In this document: one piece after another, positions 1 to 7,236 of the stretch
Layout: every line of letters begins with the position of its first letter
Numbering within the stretch: position 1 is the first letter of the stretch
Origin: Bacteroidota bacterium
Lineage (GTDB): Bacteria > Bacteroidota > Bacteroidia > Flavobacteriales > Crocinitomicaceae
DNA length: 8,924 bases
Direction of reading: 5' to 3'
NCBI GenBank assembly: GCA_005798205.1
Contig: SYKJ01000170.1
Span: 1 to 8,924, forward strand
Made by a program: the position numbers and the translations under genes
The notes under the pieces: model-generated
Database searches by the model: none
Told to the model about the DNA's origin: nothing
The model's input: only the letters and a program-made list of their open reading frames with translations

Positions 1-1527
1 AATGGAATATGGTTGCTTCATGATTATGTTGGCTCTATAGGAACTAGCTCTGTAAGTCACAGTCGTGTTTTGACGCATGAATGCGGACATTGGCTAAATT
101 TACCTCACACTTGGGGATCTACTAATAATCCAGGAATAGAATCAAACTGCGATTCAGATGACGGAGTATCCGATACTCCAAACTGTATAGGTGTTACTGG
201 ATGTGCTTTGAATTCAAATTCTTGTGATTCAGATAATGCTTTTTGGGGCTTTGACATCCGTGATAATGTAGAAAACTACATGGAATATTCTTATTGCTGT
301 AAAATGTTCACGGCAGGCCAAGGAGCACGAATGAGAACAGCAGTTCAACAAACAAATACAGGTCGCGCTAATTTATGGTCTCAAGCAAATTTACTTGCAA
401 CAGGAGCGAATGGATTTTTATATCTGTGTAAAGCAGAATTTTCAGCAGATAAAGAAGATATTTGTTTAGGAGAACAAATACAATTCTCTGATGACTCTTA
501 CAATTCTGTTACTAATTGGCAGTGGGAAATTTCCCCTAATTTTGGATGGTCTTTTGTGCCAGGATCTTCAAATACAAGTCAAAATCCCCTAATTTTATTT
601 TCTCAGTCAGGCTTGTATTCTGTAAAATTAACTGCAAGTGATGGGACAAATACCTTACAAGAACTAAAACAAAATTTTATTCGTGTAGCCCCTGAAGCAC
701 ATGTTTTACCTTTTTGGGAAGGATTTGAAGATTATAGCTCTTTACAAAATCTTACCAATTGGGGAGTTAATAATTTTAATAATAACCAAGCTTTTACAAT
801 TGAAAATGCTACAAGTTATTCAGGAAATAAATGCGCCACGCTAAAAAACTTTGGCGAAGATACCTTAAGCATTGATGAGTTGATATCTTCAACAATTGAT
901 TTATCTGTTATTCCTCCAACTGACACTGTTACTTTGAGTTTTAGATTTTCCTACCGCAAAAGACAATTGAGCGACTACGAATTTTTGAAAGTTTTTATTT
1001 CCTCTAATTGCGGAGGAACCTGGCATCAAAGAAAAACTTTGAGTAATAATAATTTATCCCCTTTCGCAGTTTCTACTAATTGGATGCCTACTCAGCAGAG
1101 CGACTGGACAACAGTTCACATGACAAATGTTACAAGCACTTATTTCACGAACAACTTTAAAATGAAATTTCGTTTTGAAGGAAATGGGGGCAATAATTTA
1201 TACATTGATGACATTAATTTATATGCTGGACTGCCCTCAAACGATTTAGTGCTGGGCAAGCAAGAACTCAGTCAAATTTCAGAAATTATACTATTTCCTA
1301 ATCCAACAGATGATGAATTACAAATTGAATTTTCTATTGCCAATTCTGAAGGAGTTCAATTTTCAATAGTAGATTTAAGTGGAAAAGTTCTTTCGCGTCA
1401 CACAATCAAAGCTGTAGCTGGAAAAAACACAGTTTTAATTCCTGTTTCATCTCTAGCTTCAGGTTCCTATTTTGTGAAATTTGGAAATGAAAATTCAACA
1501 AATGCTTTAAAATTTATTGTAAAATGA
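1..1527 (+). CDS. Secreted M43-family zinc metalloprotease with PKD, jelly-roll and T9SS sorting domains (5' truncated by window edge)
   Basis: This is the C-terminal 508 codons of a secreted metalloprotease; the frame is open to base 1, so the true start lies upstream. Window residues 26-36 carry the extended zinc motif HECGHWLNLPH (ligands His26, His30, His36; catalytic Glu27), and Met94 in NYMEYS is the Met-turn, both typical of M43 proteases. A cysteine-rich segment (residues 50-78) lies between them. A PKD-like beta-sandwich follows (about 142-229), then a jelly-roll/MAM-like domain (about 236-407), then a type A T9SS sorting domain (about 426-508) with FPNPT at 432-436 and a terminal KFIVK. 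The protein is inferred to cross the outer membrane by T9SS and be released or surface-anchored; its substrate is unknown. The missing signal and propeptide should resemble residues 1-221 of the downstream paralog. Oddities: Cys28 inside HExxH and a second Cys (Cys100) after the Met-turn are not in the paralog. An internal TTG at 13 is not the start. Confidence 0.93.
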   Translation, partial: NGIWLLHDYVGSIGTSSVSHSRVLTHECGHWLNLPHTWGSTNNPGIESNCDSDDGVSDTPNCIGVTGCALNSNSCDSDNAFWGFDIRDNVENYMEYSYCCKMFTAGQGARMRTAVQQTNTGRANLWSQANLLATGANGFLYLCKAEFSADKEDICLGEQIQFSDDSYNSVTNWQWEISPNFGWSFVPGSSNTSQNPLILFSQSGLYSVKLTASDGTNTLQELKQNFIRVAPEAHVLPFWEGFEDYSSLQNLTNWGVNNFNNNQAFTIENATSYSGNKCATLKNFGEDTLSIDELISSTIDLSVIPPTDTVTLSFRFSYRKRQLSDYEFLKVFISSNCGGTWHQRKTLSNNNLSPFAVSTNWMPTQQSDWTTVHMTNVTSTYFTNNFKMKFRFEGNGGNNLYIDDINLYAGLPSNDLVLGKQELSQISEIILFPNPTDDELQIEFSIANSEGVQFSIVDLSGKVLSRHTIKAVAGKNTVLIPVSSLASGSYFVKFGNENSTNALKFIVK

Positions 1528-1581
1528 TGCATTTTCATTAAATTTAATTTCAAGTAAAATCTTTTTAATAATATCTCCACA

Positions 1582-3771
1582 ATGAAATACCTCTTCTTAT
1601 TTATTGCAATTACCATCTTAACTTTTGTTAATCAAGAACTTAAGGCACAAACAAAACATGTTTTTAATGCTTCAAACGCAAGAGAAGGTGAATTAGTTGA
1701 ATACTGCCATACGCATTTAAAGATGAACGAACTGCTTCAAAATCCTGAATATGCAAATGCTAAATTAAAAGATGACGCACTATTTAATATTGCATTAAAA
1801 AAAGGTTCTGTTGAAAAGGCGACTATTTATAAAATACCTGTTGTATTTCATGTATTACATATGAATGGTGTTGAGAATATTTCCGATGAGCAAATTTATA
1901 ATGCGGTATCTATTTTAAACAGAGATTTTAGAAAATTAAATGCCGATACGGCTACTGTTCATCCAGAATTTCAAGGAATGCCTGCAGATGTTGAGATTGA
2001 GTTCGTCTTGGCTACAAAAGCTCCCAATGGCAATTGTTTTAAAGGAATAACAAGAACAAATTCACCTTTATCATACGATGGAGCCAGTGGTTCTGCTCAA
2101 GTTACTGCAATCAAAAATGGCAATGATGTTTACATAGGAAATTGGGCAGGAAATAAATACTTAAATATTTTTGTCTGCGGAGAAATAGGTGGTGCAGCTG
2201 GTTATACAACAAATCCATCTGCTTTTTCTGCTACCTCTATGAACAATGGTATTTGGATTCTTCATAATTACATTGGGGCAATAGAAACAGGAAGCACTGG
2301 TGGAAGTCGCGCTTTAACGCACGAAGTTGGCCATTGGCTAAATTTGGAGCACACTTGGGGGCCAAATAATAATCCAGGCACTGCAAGTTCCTGCTCAACA
2401 GATGACGGAGTTAATGACACACCAAATTGTATCGGAGTTACTGCTTGCGCTCTTAATTCTAATACGTGTAATTCTGATAATGCATATTGGGGTTTTGACA
2501 TCAGGGACAATGTTGAAAATTACATGGATTATTCATATTGCAGTAAGATGTTTACCGCCGGACAAGTTGCACGAATGAGAACTGCTGTACAACAAACAAA
2601 CACCGGCCGAGCTAATTTATGGTCAAGTGCAAATATAACCGCAACTGGAGCTACAGGAAATTTGTATTTGTGCAAAGCAGAATTTACAGTCGATAAAACA
2701 TCAATTTGTCTTGGAGACCAAATTCAATTGACAGATGATTCATACAATGCAGCATCTACTTGGAATTGGGAGGTTTTACCTTCTACAGGCTGGTCCTTTG
2801 TTTCTGGCTCAACGGCAACAAGCCAAAATCCTGAAATTCTATTCACAACGGAGGGATTATATTCCATTAAACTTACAGCGTCCGATGGTGTAACGAGTGA
2901 CTCGGAACTTAAAACAAATTACTTAAGGGTTCAGCCTCAAGCCACAACACTTCCGTTTTGGGAGGGTTTTGAAAATTATACTTCTTTAGCAAATTTAAAT
3001 AATTGGGAATTATACAATCCACAAAATAATAATGCATTTACTATCGAAACTACAGCAAGTTACTCGGGGACAAAATGTGCTAAGTTGGTAAATTTTGGTC
3101 AAGCGCCTTCAAATATTGACGAAATTATTTCAGCGCCTATTAATCTTTCTGTGATTCCTACAACTGAAATAGTTACACTTAGTTTCCGCTATGCTTATCG
3201 CAAAGTAACAAGTGCTACTTACGAGTTTTTTAAAGTTTATATTTCTGGAAATTGCGGTGATTCTTGGGTGCTTAGAAAAACATTGTCAAACAATAATTTA
3301 TCCAGTTTAACTTCAAGTTCTTCTTGGAAACCTACACAAATTAGTGATTGGGTTACGGTACACATGACTAATATAACGAGTAATTATTTCACGGAAAATT
3401 TCAAGACCCGTTTTTCTTTTGAGGGAGAAGGAGGAAATAATTTTTATTTAGATGATATTAATTTATATGGAGGAGCGCCTTCAGACAATTTAGTATTAGG
3501 TATGAATGAGGTAATTGATTTTGAAAATTTCTCAATGTATCCAAATCCAACGGATGCTGAGTTAAATGTTCAATTTAATGTTCAAAAAAATGAGCGTTTA
3601 ATTTTCGAAATTCAAGATTTAGCAGGGAAAATTATCCAGCAACATGTAATTCAAGCAAATGAAGGAACAAATCTAGTTTCTTTTGATACTTTTAAGCTTT
3701 CTTCAGGCATGTACTTACTAAAGATTGCTACCAAAACAGGTATTAAGACCGTTCAATTTATAGTAAATTAA
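1582..3771 (+). CDS. Secreted M43-family zinc metalloprotease with PKD, jelly-roll and T9SS sorting domains (complete)
   Basis: This 729-residue preproprotein is the complete paralog of the upstream gene. Residues 1-23 form a signal peptide (hydrophobic core, ending KAQ). The propeptide follows, with Cys41 in YCHTHLKMNELLQNPEY, matching where M43 zymogens carry a CGT cysteine-switch-like motif. The M43 catalytic domain (about 82-350) has HEVGHWLNLEH at 247-257 (zinc ligands His247, His251, His257; base Glu248) and Met-turn Met315 in NYMDYS. Asn254 replaces the glycine of the textbook HExxHxxGxxH. A PKD-like domain (about 363-450), a jelly-roll/MAM-like domain (about 457-628, Cys499 and Cys558) and a T9SS type A sorting domain (about 647-729, YPNPT at 653-657, ending QFIVN) complete it. 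The expected route is Sec export, then T9SS. The start is the first ATG before the signal peptide; no Shine-Dalgarno is present. It begins 54 bp after the first protease, so co-transcription is plausible. Substrate is unknown. Confidence 0.95.
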   Translation: MKYLFLFIAITILTFVNQELKAQTKHVFNASNAREGELVEYCHTHLKMNELLQNPEYANAKLKDDALFNIALKKGSVEKATIYKIPVVFHVLHMNGVENISDEQIYNAVSILNRDFRKLNADTATVHPEFQGMPADVEIEFVLATKAPNGNCFKGITRTNSPLSYDGASGSAQVTAIKNGNDVYIGNWAGNKYLNIFVCGEIGGAAGYTTNPSAFSATSMNNGIWILHNYIGAIETGSTGGSRALTHEVGHWLNLEHTWGPNNNPGTASSCSTDDGVNDTPNCIGVTACALNSNTCNSDNAYWGFDIRDNVENYMDYSYCSKMFTAGQVARMRTAVQQTNTGRANLWSSANITATGATGNLYLCKAEFTVDKTSICLGDQIQLTDDSYNAASTWNWEVLPSTGWSFVSGSTATSQNPEILFTTEGLYSIKLTASDGVTSDSELKTNYLRVQPQATTLPFWEGFENYTSLANLNNWELYNPQNNNAFTIETTASYSGTKCAKLVNFGQAPSNIDEIISAPINLSVIPTTEIVTLSFRYAYRKVTSATYEFFKVYISGNCGDSWVLRKTLSNNNLSSLTSSSSWKPTQISDWVTVHMTNITSNYFTENFKTRFSFEGEGGNNFYLDDINLYGGAPSDNLVLGMNEVIDFENFSMYPNPTDAELNVQFNVQKNERLIFEIQDLAGKIIQQHVIQANEGTNLVSFDTFKLSSGMYLLKIATKTGIKTVQFIVN
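3768..3771. other. Shared TTAA: overlapping stop codons of convergent genes
   Basis: The plus-strand protease ends with TAA at 3769-3771, and uvrC on the minus strand ends with TAA read from 3770 down to 3768. Both stops are drawn from one TTAA palindrome, so the two coding regions overlap by three bases and there is no intergenic space. Any transcription terminator for either gene must lie inside the other gene's coding sequence. Confidence 0.95.
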
Positions 3772-5573
3772 TTTTTTGGATTCAAAAATTCAAAAAGTAA
3801 AGAAGCTCTTTTTTTGCCAATTATTATTTCTAATTCTTCTATTTTTTTAGAACGCATGTTTTTTAGAGTTTTGAACTCTTTAAAAAGTAGTTCTTTGGTT
3901 TTTTCTCCAACTCCATTCAAAAGATCTAATTCTGACGCTACGGCAGCTAAACTTCTTTTATTTCTGTGATGGGAAATTCCAAAACGATGTGCCTCGTTGC
4001 GCATAAATTGGACTACTTTTAAACTTTCAGATCGTTTATCAATGTAAATTGGGTATTGATCTCCGGGAAAAAAGATTTCCTCCAGTTTTTTTGCTATTCC
4101 TACGATGGCAACTTTTCCTTCTAAATTTAATTTTTCTAAGGCCTCTAAAGCAGCACTTAGTTGGCCTTTTCCACCGTCAATTATGATAAGTTGAGGTAAG
4201 CTTTTCTCCTCTTCAAGCATTCTTTTGTACCGCCGAAAAACAACCTCACGCATTGTGGCAAAATCATCGGGACCAATTACTGTTTTTACATTAAAATGGC
4301 GATACTCTTTTTTTGCAGGCTTCCCATTTTTGAATACTACACAAGCAGAAACAGCATTTGTGCCTTGAAAATTAGAGTTATCAAAACATTCCATATGCAA
4401 AGGAATTTCTGCTAAATGGAAATCTGTTTTTATTTGTTGTAATATCCTGTCTTGGTTTGCTTCCGGCTTTTTTAGAATTTCTTTTTTTTGTCTTTCTAGT
4501 TGGTAATAACGTATGTTTTTTTGTGAGAGTTCAATTAACTTTTTTTTCTCGCCACGAAATGGTACGACCAAATGGAAATTTTCATGGTAATTGGTCAATT
4601 CTTGATCAATGAGAACTTCTTTTGAATGACTTTGAAATTTTTCTCGTAATTCAGGCAACACGAAATTCACAAGAGTTGTGCTTGTCTCGTTTAATTTTTT
4701 TACTACTTGATTTGTATATGCATGAATTATAGCGCCTTCTTGAACAACTAAATAGTTTACGAAAAAACAGTTATTTTCTTCAACAAAAGTGAACACATCA
4801 AGATCTGAAATTTTGGGTGAAACGATGGTTGATTTCGACTTGTATTTTTCAATTTGATTGAGTAATAATTTTATTTTTTGCGCTTCTTCGAATAGGTAAT
4901 TATTCGAAAGCATTTGCATTCTAGACTTAAGTGTTTGAATTAAAGCTGCAGTTTTACCCTTTAAGAGTAAATGTATTTCTTCAATCATATTGTCGTATTC
5001 CTCTTTTTTTTGTTTCCCTTCGCAAGGCCCTAAACATCTTTTCAAGTGATATTCAAGACAAATACTGAATTTTTTATCATTAATTTTTTGAGGCTTTAGG
5101 TCAAGAGAACAAGATCTAAGAGGATATATTTCTTTTATTAAGTGCAGCAAAGCATTCATCACTTTTACATTTGGATAAGGCCCGTAATAGATAGAACCAT
5201 CGTTCCATTTTTGTCGTGTTGAGAAAATTCTTGGAAAATCTTCATTTTTTACAACAAGCCAAGGGAAAGTTTTGTCGTCTTTAAGTTGAATATTGTATTT
5301 GGGTTGGTACGTTTTTATTAAATTATTTTCTAATAGAAGCGCATCTAGTTCTGTCTCTACGACGATGTATTTTATTTCAGAAATTTGCCGTACAAGAATT
5401 CTCGTTTTGTTATTTTCTTGGGTTTTATTAAAGTATGAGCTAACTCTTTTTTTAATATTTTTTGCTTTACCAACGTAAATTATTTTTTCTGAAAGGTCAA
5501 AAAATTGATAAACCCCCGGACTTTCTGGCAAAGTCAGTAATTTTTCTTTTATAGATTTTTTCTCAACGCTCAT
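3768..5573 (-). CDS. uvrC: UvrABC system protein C, excision nuclease subunit
   Basis: UvrC makes the dual incisions on either side of a DNA lesion after UvrA/UvrB recognition. With the start at 5573 the protein has 601 residues, normal for the family. The N-terminal GIY-YIG nuclease shows PGVY (19-22) and YVG (33-35), with Arg43 and the ALLLEN glutamate (Glu82) as likely catalytic residues. Cys155, Cys172, Cys180 and Cys184 match in place and spacing the four cysteines that bind a [4Fe-4S] cluster in E. coli UvrC. A UVR (UvrB-binding) motif lies near 211-244. The RNase H-like nuclease has ECFDNSN (Asp398), IIIDGGKGQ (Asp466) and EAHRF (His529). A C-terminal helix-hairpin-helix region begins with LLNGVGEKT. 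Start choice: in-frame ATGs also occur at 5579 and 5609, but 5573 puts the GIY-YIG domain at the usual distance from the N-terminus, and 5609 would leave only 21 bp to nadC. Probably monocistronic. Confidence 0.97.
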   Translation of the reverse strand: MSVEKKSIKEKLLTLPESPGVYQFFDLSEKIIYVGKAKNIKKRVSSYFNKTQENNKTRILVRQISEIKYIVVETELDALLLENNLIKTYQPKYNIQLKDDKTFPWLVVKNEDFPRIFSTRQKWNDGSIYYGPYPNVKVMNALLHLIKEIYPLRSCSLDLKPQKINDKKFSICLEYHLKRCLGPCEGKQKKEEYDNMIEEIHLLLKGKTAALIQTLKSRMQMLSNNYLFEEAQKIKLLLNQIEKYKSKSTIVSPKISDLDVFTFVEENNCFFVNYLVVQEGAIIHAYTNQVVKKLNETSTTLVNFVLPELREKFQSHSKEVLIDQELTNYHENFHLVVPFRGEKKKLIELSQKNIRYYQLERQKKEILKKPEANQDRILQQIKTDFHLAEIPLHMECFDNSNFQGTNAVSACVVFKNGKPAKKEYRHFNVKTVIGPDDFATMREVVFRRYKRMLEEEKSLPQLIIIDGGKGQLSAALEALEKLNLEGKVAIVGIAKKLEEIFFPGDQYPIYIDKRSESLKVVQFMRNEAHRFGISHHRNKRSLAAVASELDLLNGVGEKTKELLFKEFKTLKNMRSKKIEELEIIIGKKRASLLFEFLNPKN

Positions 5574-5618
5574 CGCCATAAAATTAGCGACAAAGTTCAA
5601 GATTTGCATGCATAGTTT

Positions 5619-5626
5619 TATATTTG
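5619..5626 (+). promoter_or_regulatory. Possible Bacteroidota -7 promoter element for nadC
   Basis: TATATTTG fits the Bacteroidota -7 consensus TAnnTTTG and ends four bases before the nadC ATG. If used, transcription would begin at or very near the start codon, giving an almost leaderless mRNA. A TTTG at 5603-5606 is only 12 bases upstream, shorter than the usual 17-23 spacing to the -33 element, so support is weak and a chance match in AT-rich DNA is possible. Confidence 0.22.
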
Positions 5627-5630
5627 TGAC

Positions 5631-6464
5631 ATGTTAGACGAAATAATTCTCAATGCGCTAAAAGAAGACATCGGAGCAGGTGATTTTTCAACTATTTCTT
5701 GTGTGCCCAAAGACGCTAAAGGATCTGCGCACTTGGTTGTCAAGGAAAATGGAGTTTTAGCAGGTATAGAAGTTGCAAAAAGAATTTATGAGCTCTACGA
5801 TCCAAGTCTTATCTTTGAGATTTTTAAAAAAGATGGAGATTTAATAAAAAAAGGAGATTATGCTTTTCGAGTTGAGGGCTCATCTCAATCGATTTTAACA
5901 ACAGAAAGATTGGTTTTAAATTGCCTTCAAAGGATGAGTGGCATAGCAACTTTGACAGCTAAAATCAAAAAAGAGATTGAAGGATGTAATTCAATAATTT
6001 TAGATACCCGAAAAACAACTCCTGGAATACGATTTTTAGAAAAATGGGCAGTTAAAATTGGGGGTGGCGAAAACCATCGTTTTGGCTTGTACGACATGAT
6101 TATGCTAAAAGACAACCACATAGATTATGCGGGTGGAATTTCGGCGGCGATTGAAAACACCAAAAGATTTCTTGCTAGCTCCAATAAAACACTCAAAATA
6201 GAGATTGAGGTAAGAAACACGAAAGAACTTGAAGAAGTTTTGAGAGTGGGAGGTGTTGATCGAATAATGCTTGATAATTTTTCCCCTGAAAATTTAAAAG
6301 AAGCACTAAAAATTATACCAAAGGAATTTGAAACTGAAGCCTCTGGAGGGATTACTTTAGAAAATATTCGAGCGTATGCCGAAACAAACGTAAACTTTAT
6401 ATCTCTAGGTGCATTGACGCATTCTGTGAAAAGTTTAGATCTCAGTTTAAAAGCTAGTTTTTAA
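5631..6464 (+). CDS. nadC: Quinolinate phosphoribosyltransferase (nicotinate-nucleotide pyrophosphorylase, carboxylating)
   Basis: NadC converts quinolinate and PRPP to nicotinate mononucleotide, CO2 and pyrophosphate in the cytoplasm, the committed entry of de novo NAD synthesis. The 277-residue length is normal. Family signatures seen in order: NALKEDIGAGD (8-18), LNCLQRMSGIAT (96-107, with Arg101), DTRKTTPGIR (125-134), KWAVKIGGGENHR (138-150), MLKDNHI (158-164), the acidic IEIEV strand (190-194), IMLDN (212-216), EASGGI (236-241) and the phosphate-binding end ISLGALTHS (257-265). No key residue appears missing. The start is well fixed: an in-frame TAG at 5613-5615 leaves 5631 as the only plausible ATG. 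No Shine-Dalgarno is present. nadA and nadB are not adjacent in this window. The gene is divergent from uvrC (57 bp between starts) and convergent with the phosphopantetheinyl transferase, so it is probably transcribed alone. Confidence 0.97.
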   Translation: MLDEIILNALKEDIGAGDFSTISCVPKDAKGSAHLVVKENGVLAGIEVAKRIYELYDPSLIFEIFKKDGDLIKKGDYAFRVEGSSQSILTTERLVLNCLQRMSGIATLTAKIKKEIEGCNSIILDTRKTTPGIRFLEKWAVKIGGGENHRFGLYDMIMLKDNHIDYAGGISAAIENTKRFLASSNKTLKIEIEVRNTKELEEVLRVGGVDRIMLDNFSPENLKEALKIIPKEFETEASGGITLENIRAYAETNVNFISLGALTHSVKSLDLSLKASF

Positions 6465-6467
6465 TTT

Positions 6468-7082
6468 TTATTTATTGAGATTGTAGCTTATAATCAAATT
6501 TTTGTGAGCAAACGATTCAACACTTACTTGGATGATTTCTTTTTCTGAGCGCATTTCACAGAAAAAAGTAGCTCCTTTTTTAGACTTTATGCGTAGTTCG
6601 TTTTTAAAGTCTATTCCAACACGTTTATTTAATTTAAAAAGTACTTCTTTTATAGTCCAGGCAACTGTTAACTCGGTTATTGAATTTAAATCAAATAGTT
6701 TTTCCTCGTCAAGGTGTAAAAAGCGTGTAAAGACTTTTAAAATTCGAGGGTTTAACTCCTCAATATCAATGCCAATTGGAAAATTTGAATTAGCAAGTGC
6801 AACAAAATTTTTGGAATGACTGATTGAAATAAATACACTGTTTTTTTCTATTCTTGGCTTTCCAATTTTGTCATATAGTATTGCTTGTGGACCTAAATTG
6901 ACATTCCGCAAATACCTTACATATTGAAATTCTTTTTTGCGTTTTTGATGTGTTATAAGTCTATATTTCTCTAATTCCTCCGGAAGAATTTCTTTTTCAA
7001 GTTGCTCTTGCTTAATTTCAATCCATGACAAATGAAATTCAGTTTTTTTTAAATTATAGATTGTTTCTTTTAAATCTTTCAT
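6468..7082 (-). CDS. 4'-phosphopantetheinyl transferase superfamily protein (Sfp type)
   Basis: Enzymes of this family move the 4'-phosphopantetheine arm of coenzyme A onto a serine of acyl or peptidyl carrier proteins, turning apo into holo form. At 204 residues it fits the Sfp/Gsp class (a pseudo-dimer in one chain), not the ~120-residue AcpS class. Visible motifs: GKP (74-76) ahead of ISISHS (85-90), then IGIDIEE (103-109) with Mg-binding Asp106 and Glu108, and AWTIKEVLFK (141-150) with Glu146 and Lys150. These positions lie close to those of Sfp Asp107, Glu109, Glu151 and Lys155. The catalytic set looks intact. No carrier protein, polyketide or non-ribosomal peptide synthase gene is nearby, so the target is unknown; activation of the fatty-acid carrier protein is possible if no AcpS exists elsewhere. 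The stop lies 3 bp from the nadC stop. The start ATG at 7080-7082 has no Shine-Dalgarno and faces a 154-bp divergent spacer. Confidence 0.9.
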   Translation of the reverse strand: MKDLKETIYNLKKTEFHLSWIEIKQEQLEKEILPEELEKYRLITHQKRKKEFQYVRYLRNVNLGPQAILYDKIGKPRIEKNSVFISISHSKNFVALANSNFPIGIDIEELNPRILKVFTRFLHLDEEKLFDLNSITELTVAWTIKEVLFKLNKRVGIDFKNELRIKSKKGATFFCEMRSEKEIIQVSVESFAHKNLIISYNLNK

Positions 7083-7172
7083 TTGTGCTAAGCTGAGTAA
7101 ATGTTTGTTATTCTCTTACAGGAATAAATGTCCTAATTTAATTCAACTTTATTTTAATAGTAATATAAATTC

Positions 7173-7206
7173 ATTGTTTTTTTTTATATTTACAACCTAT
7201 AATTTG
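7173..7206 (+). promoter_or_regulatory. Candidate Bacteroidota promoter for the TonB-dependent receptor gene
   Basis: In the 154-bp AT-rich spacer 7083-7236, ATTG at 7173-7176 resembles the -33 element (TTTG), and TATAATTTG at 7198-7206 resembles the -7 element TAnnTTTG with one extra spacer base. The 21-base gap is within the usual 17-23 range. Transcription would start near 7210, giving a leader of about 25 nt before the ATG at 7237. A run of nine T (7177-7185) lies between the elements. No convincing promoter was found on the minus strand for the divergent transferase gene. Confidence 0.3.
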
Positions 7207-7236
7207 CATTAAAAATTACATTTTAGAACCTATATT

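Larger units (their letters stand above)
1..3771 (+). repeat. Ancient tandem gene duplication (offset 2244 bp)
   Basis: Codons 1-508 of the window correspond one-to-one with codons 222-729 of the second protease: every homologous position is 2244 bp downstream, and I found no insertion or deletion when lining up the translations. By hand count the first ~127 residues (catalytic core) are about 79% identical, while the last 64 residues (sorting domain) are about 33% identical. This is direct evidence of tandem duplication followed by long divergence under selection. The unit probably starts about 660 bp left of the window. Confidence 0.93.

Noticed and set aside
13..15. TTG as the start codon of the first protease
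   Set aside because: The frame continues upstream to base 1, and residues NGIW before it match the paralog's interior, so this is an internal codon of a truncated gene.
1521..1535. Small inverted repeat AAAATG-ATG-CATTTT at the end of the first protease gene
   Set aside because: The stem is six AT-rich pairs with a 3-nt loop and is not followed by a T run of terminator type; it is too weak to call a terminator.
1528..1581. A separate promoter for the second protease in the 54-bp gap
   Set aside because: No TAnnTTTG-like element with a suitable upstream TTTG was seen, so I did not annotate one; co-transcription is the simpler reading.
2268..2510. Antisense open frame of 80 codons inside the second protease gene
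   Set aside because: It lies fully opposite the strongly conserved catalytic domain, has no recognisable domain, and is explained as a shadow of the sense gene.
3773..3788. Inverted repeat TTTTTG-GATT-CAAAAA near the uvrC/protease junction as a bidirectional terminator
   Set aside because: It is all A/T except one pair, lies in the last codons of uvrC, and lacks a GC-rich stem; it is likely a by-product of codon composition.
5293..5478. Plus-strand open frame of 61 codons opposite uvrC
   Set aside because: It overlaps the conserved GIY-YIG coding region of uvrC on the other strand; its hydrophobic look comes from reading AT-rich antisense DNA.
6532..6819. Plus-strand open frame of 95 codons opposite the phosphopantetheinyl transferase gene
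   Set aside because: The minus-strand frame holds intact Sfp-type motifs; the plus frame has no family features.
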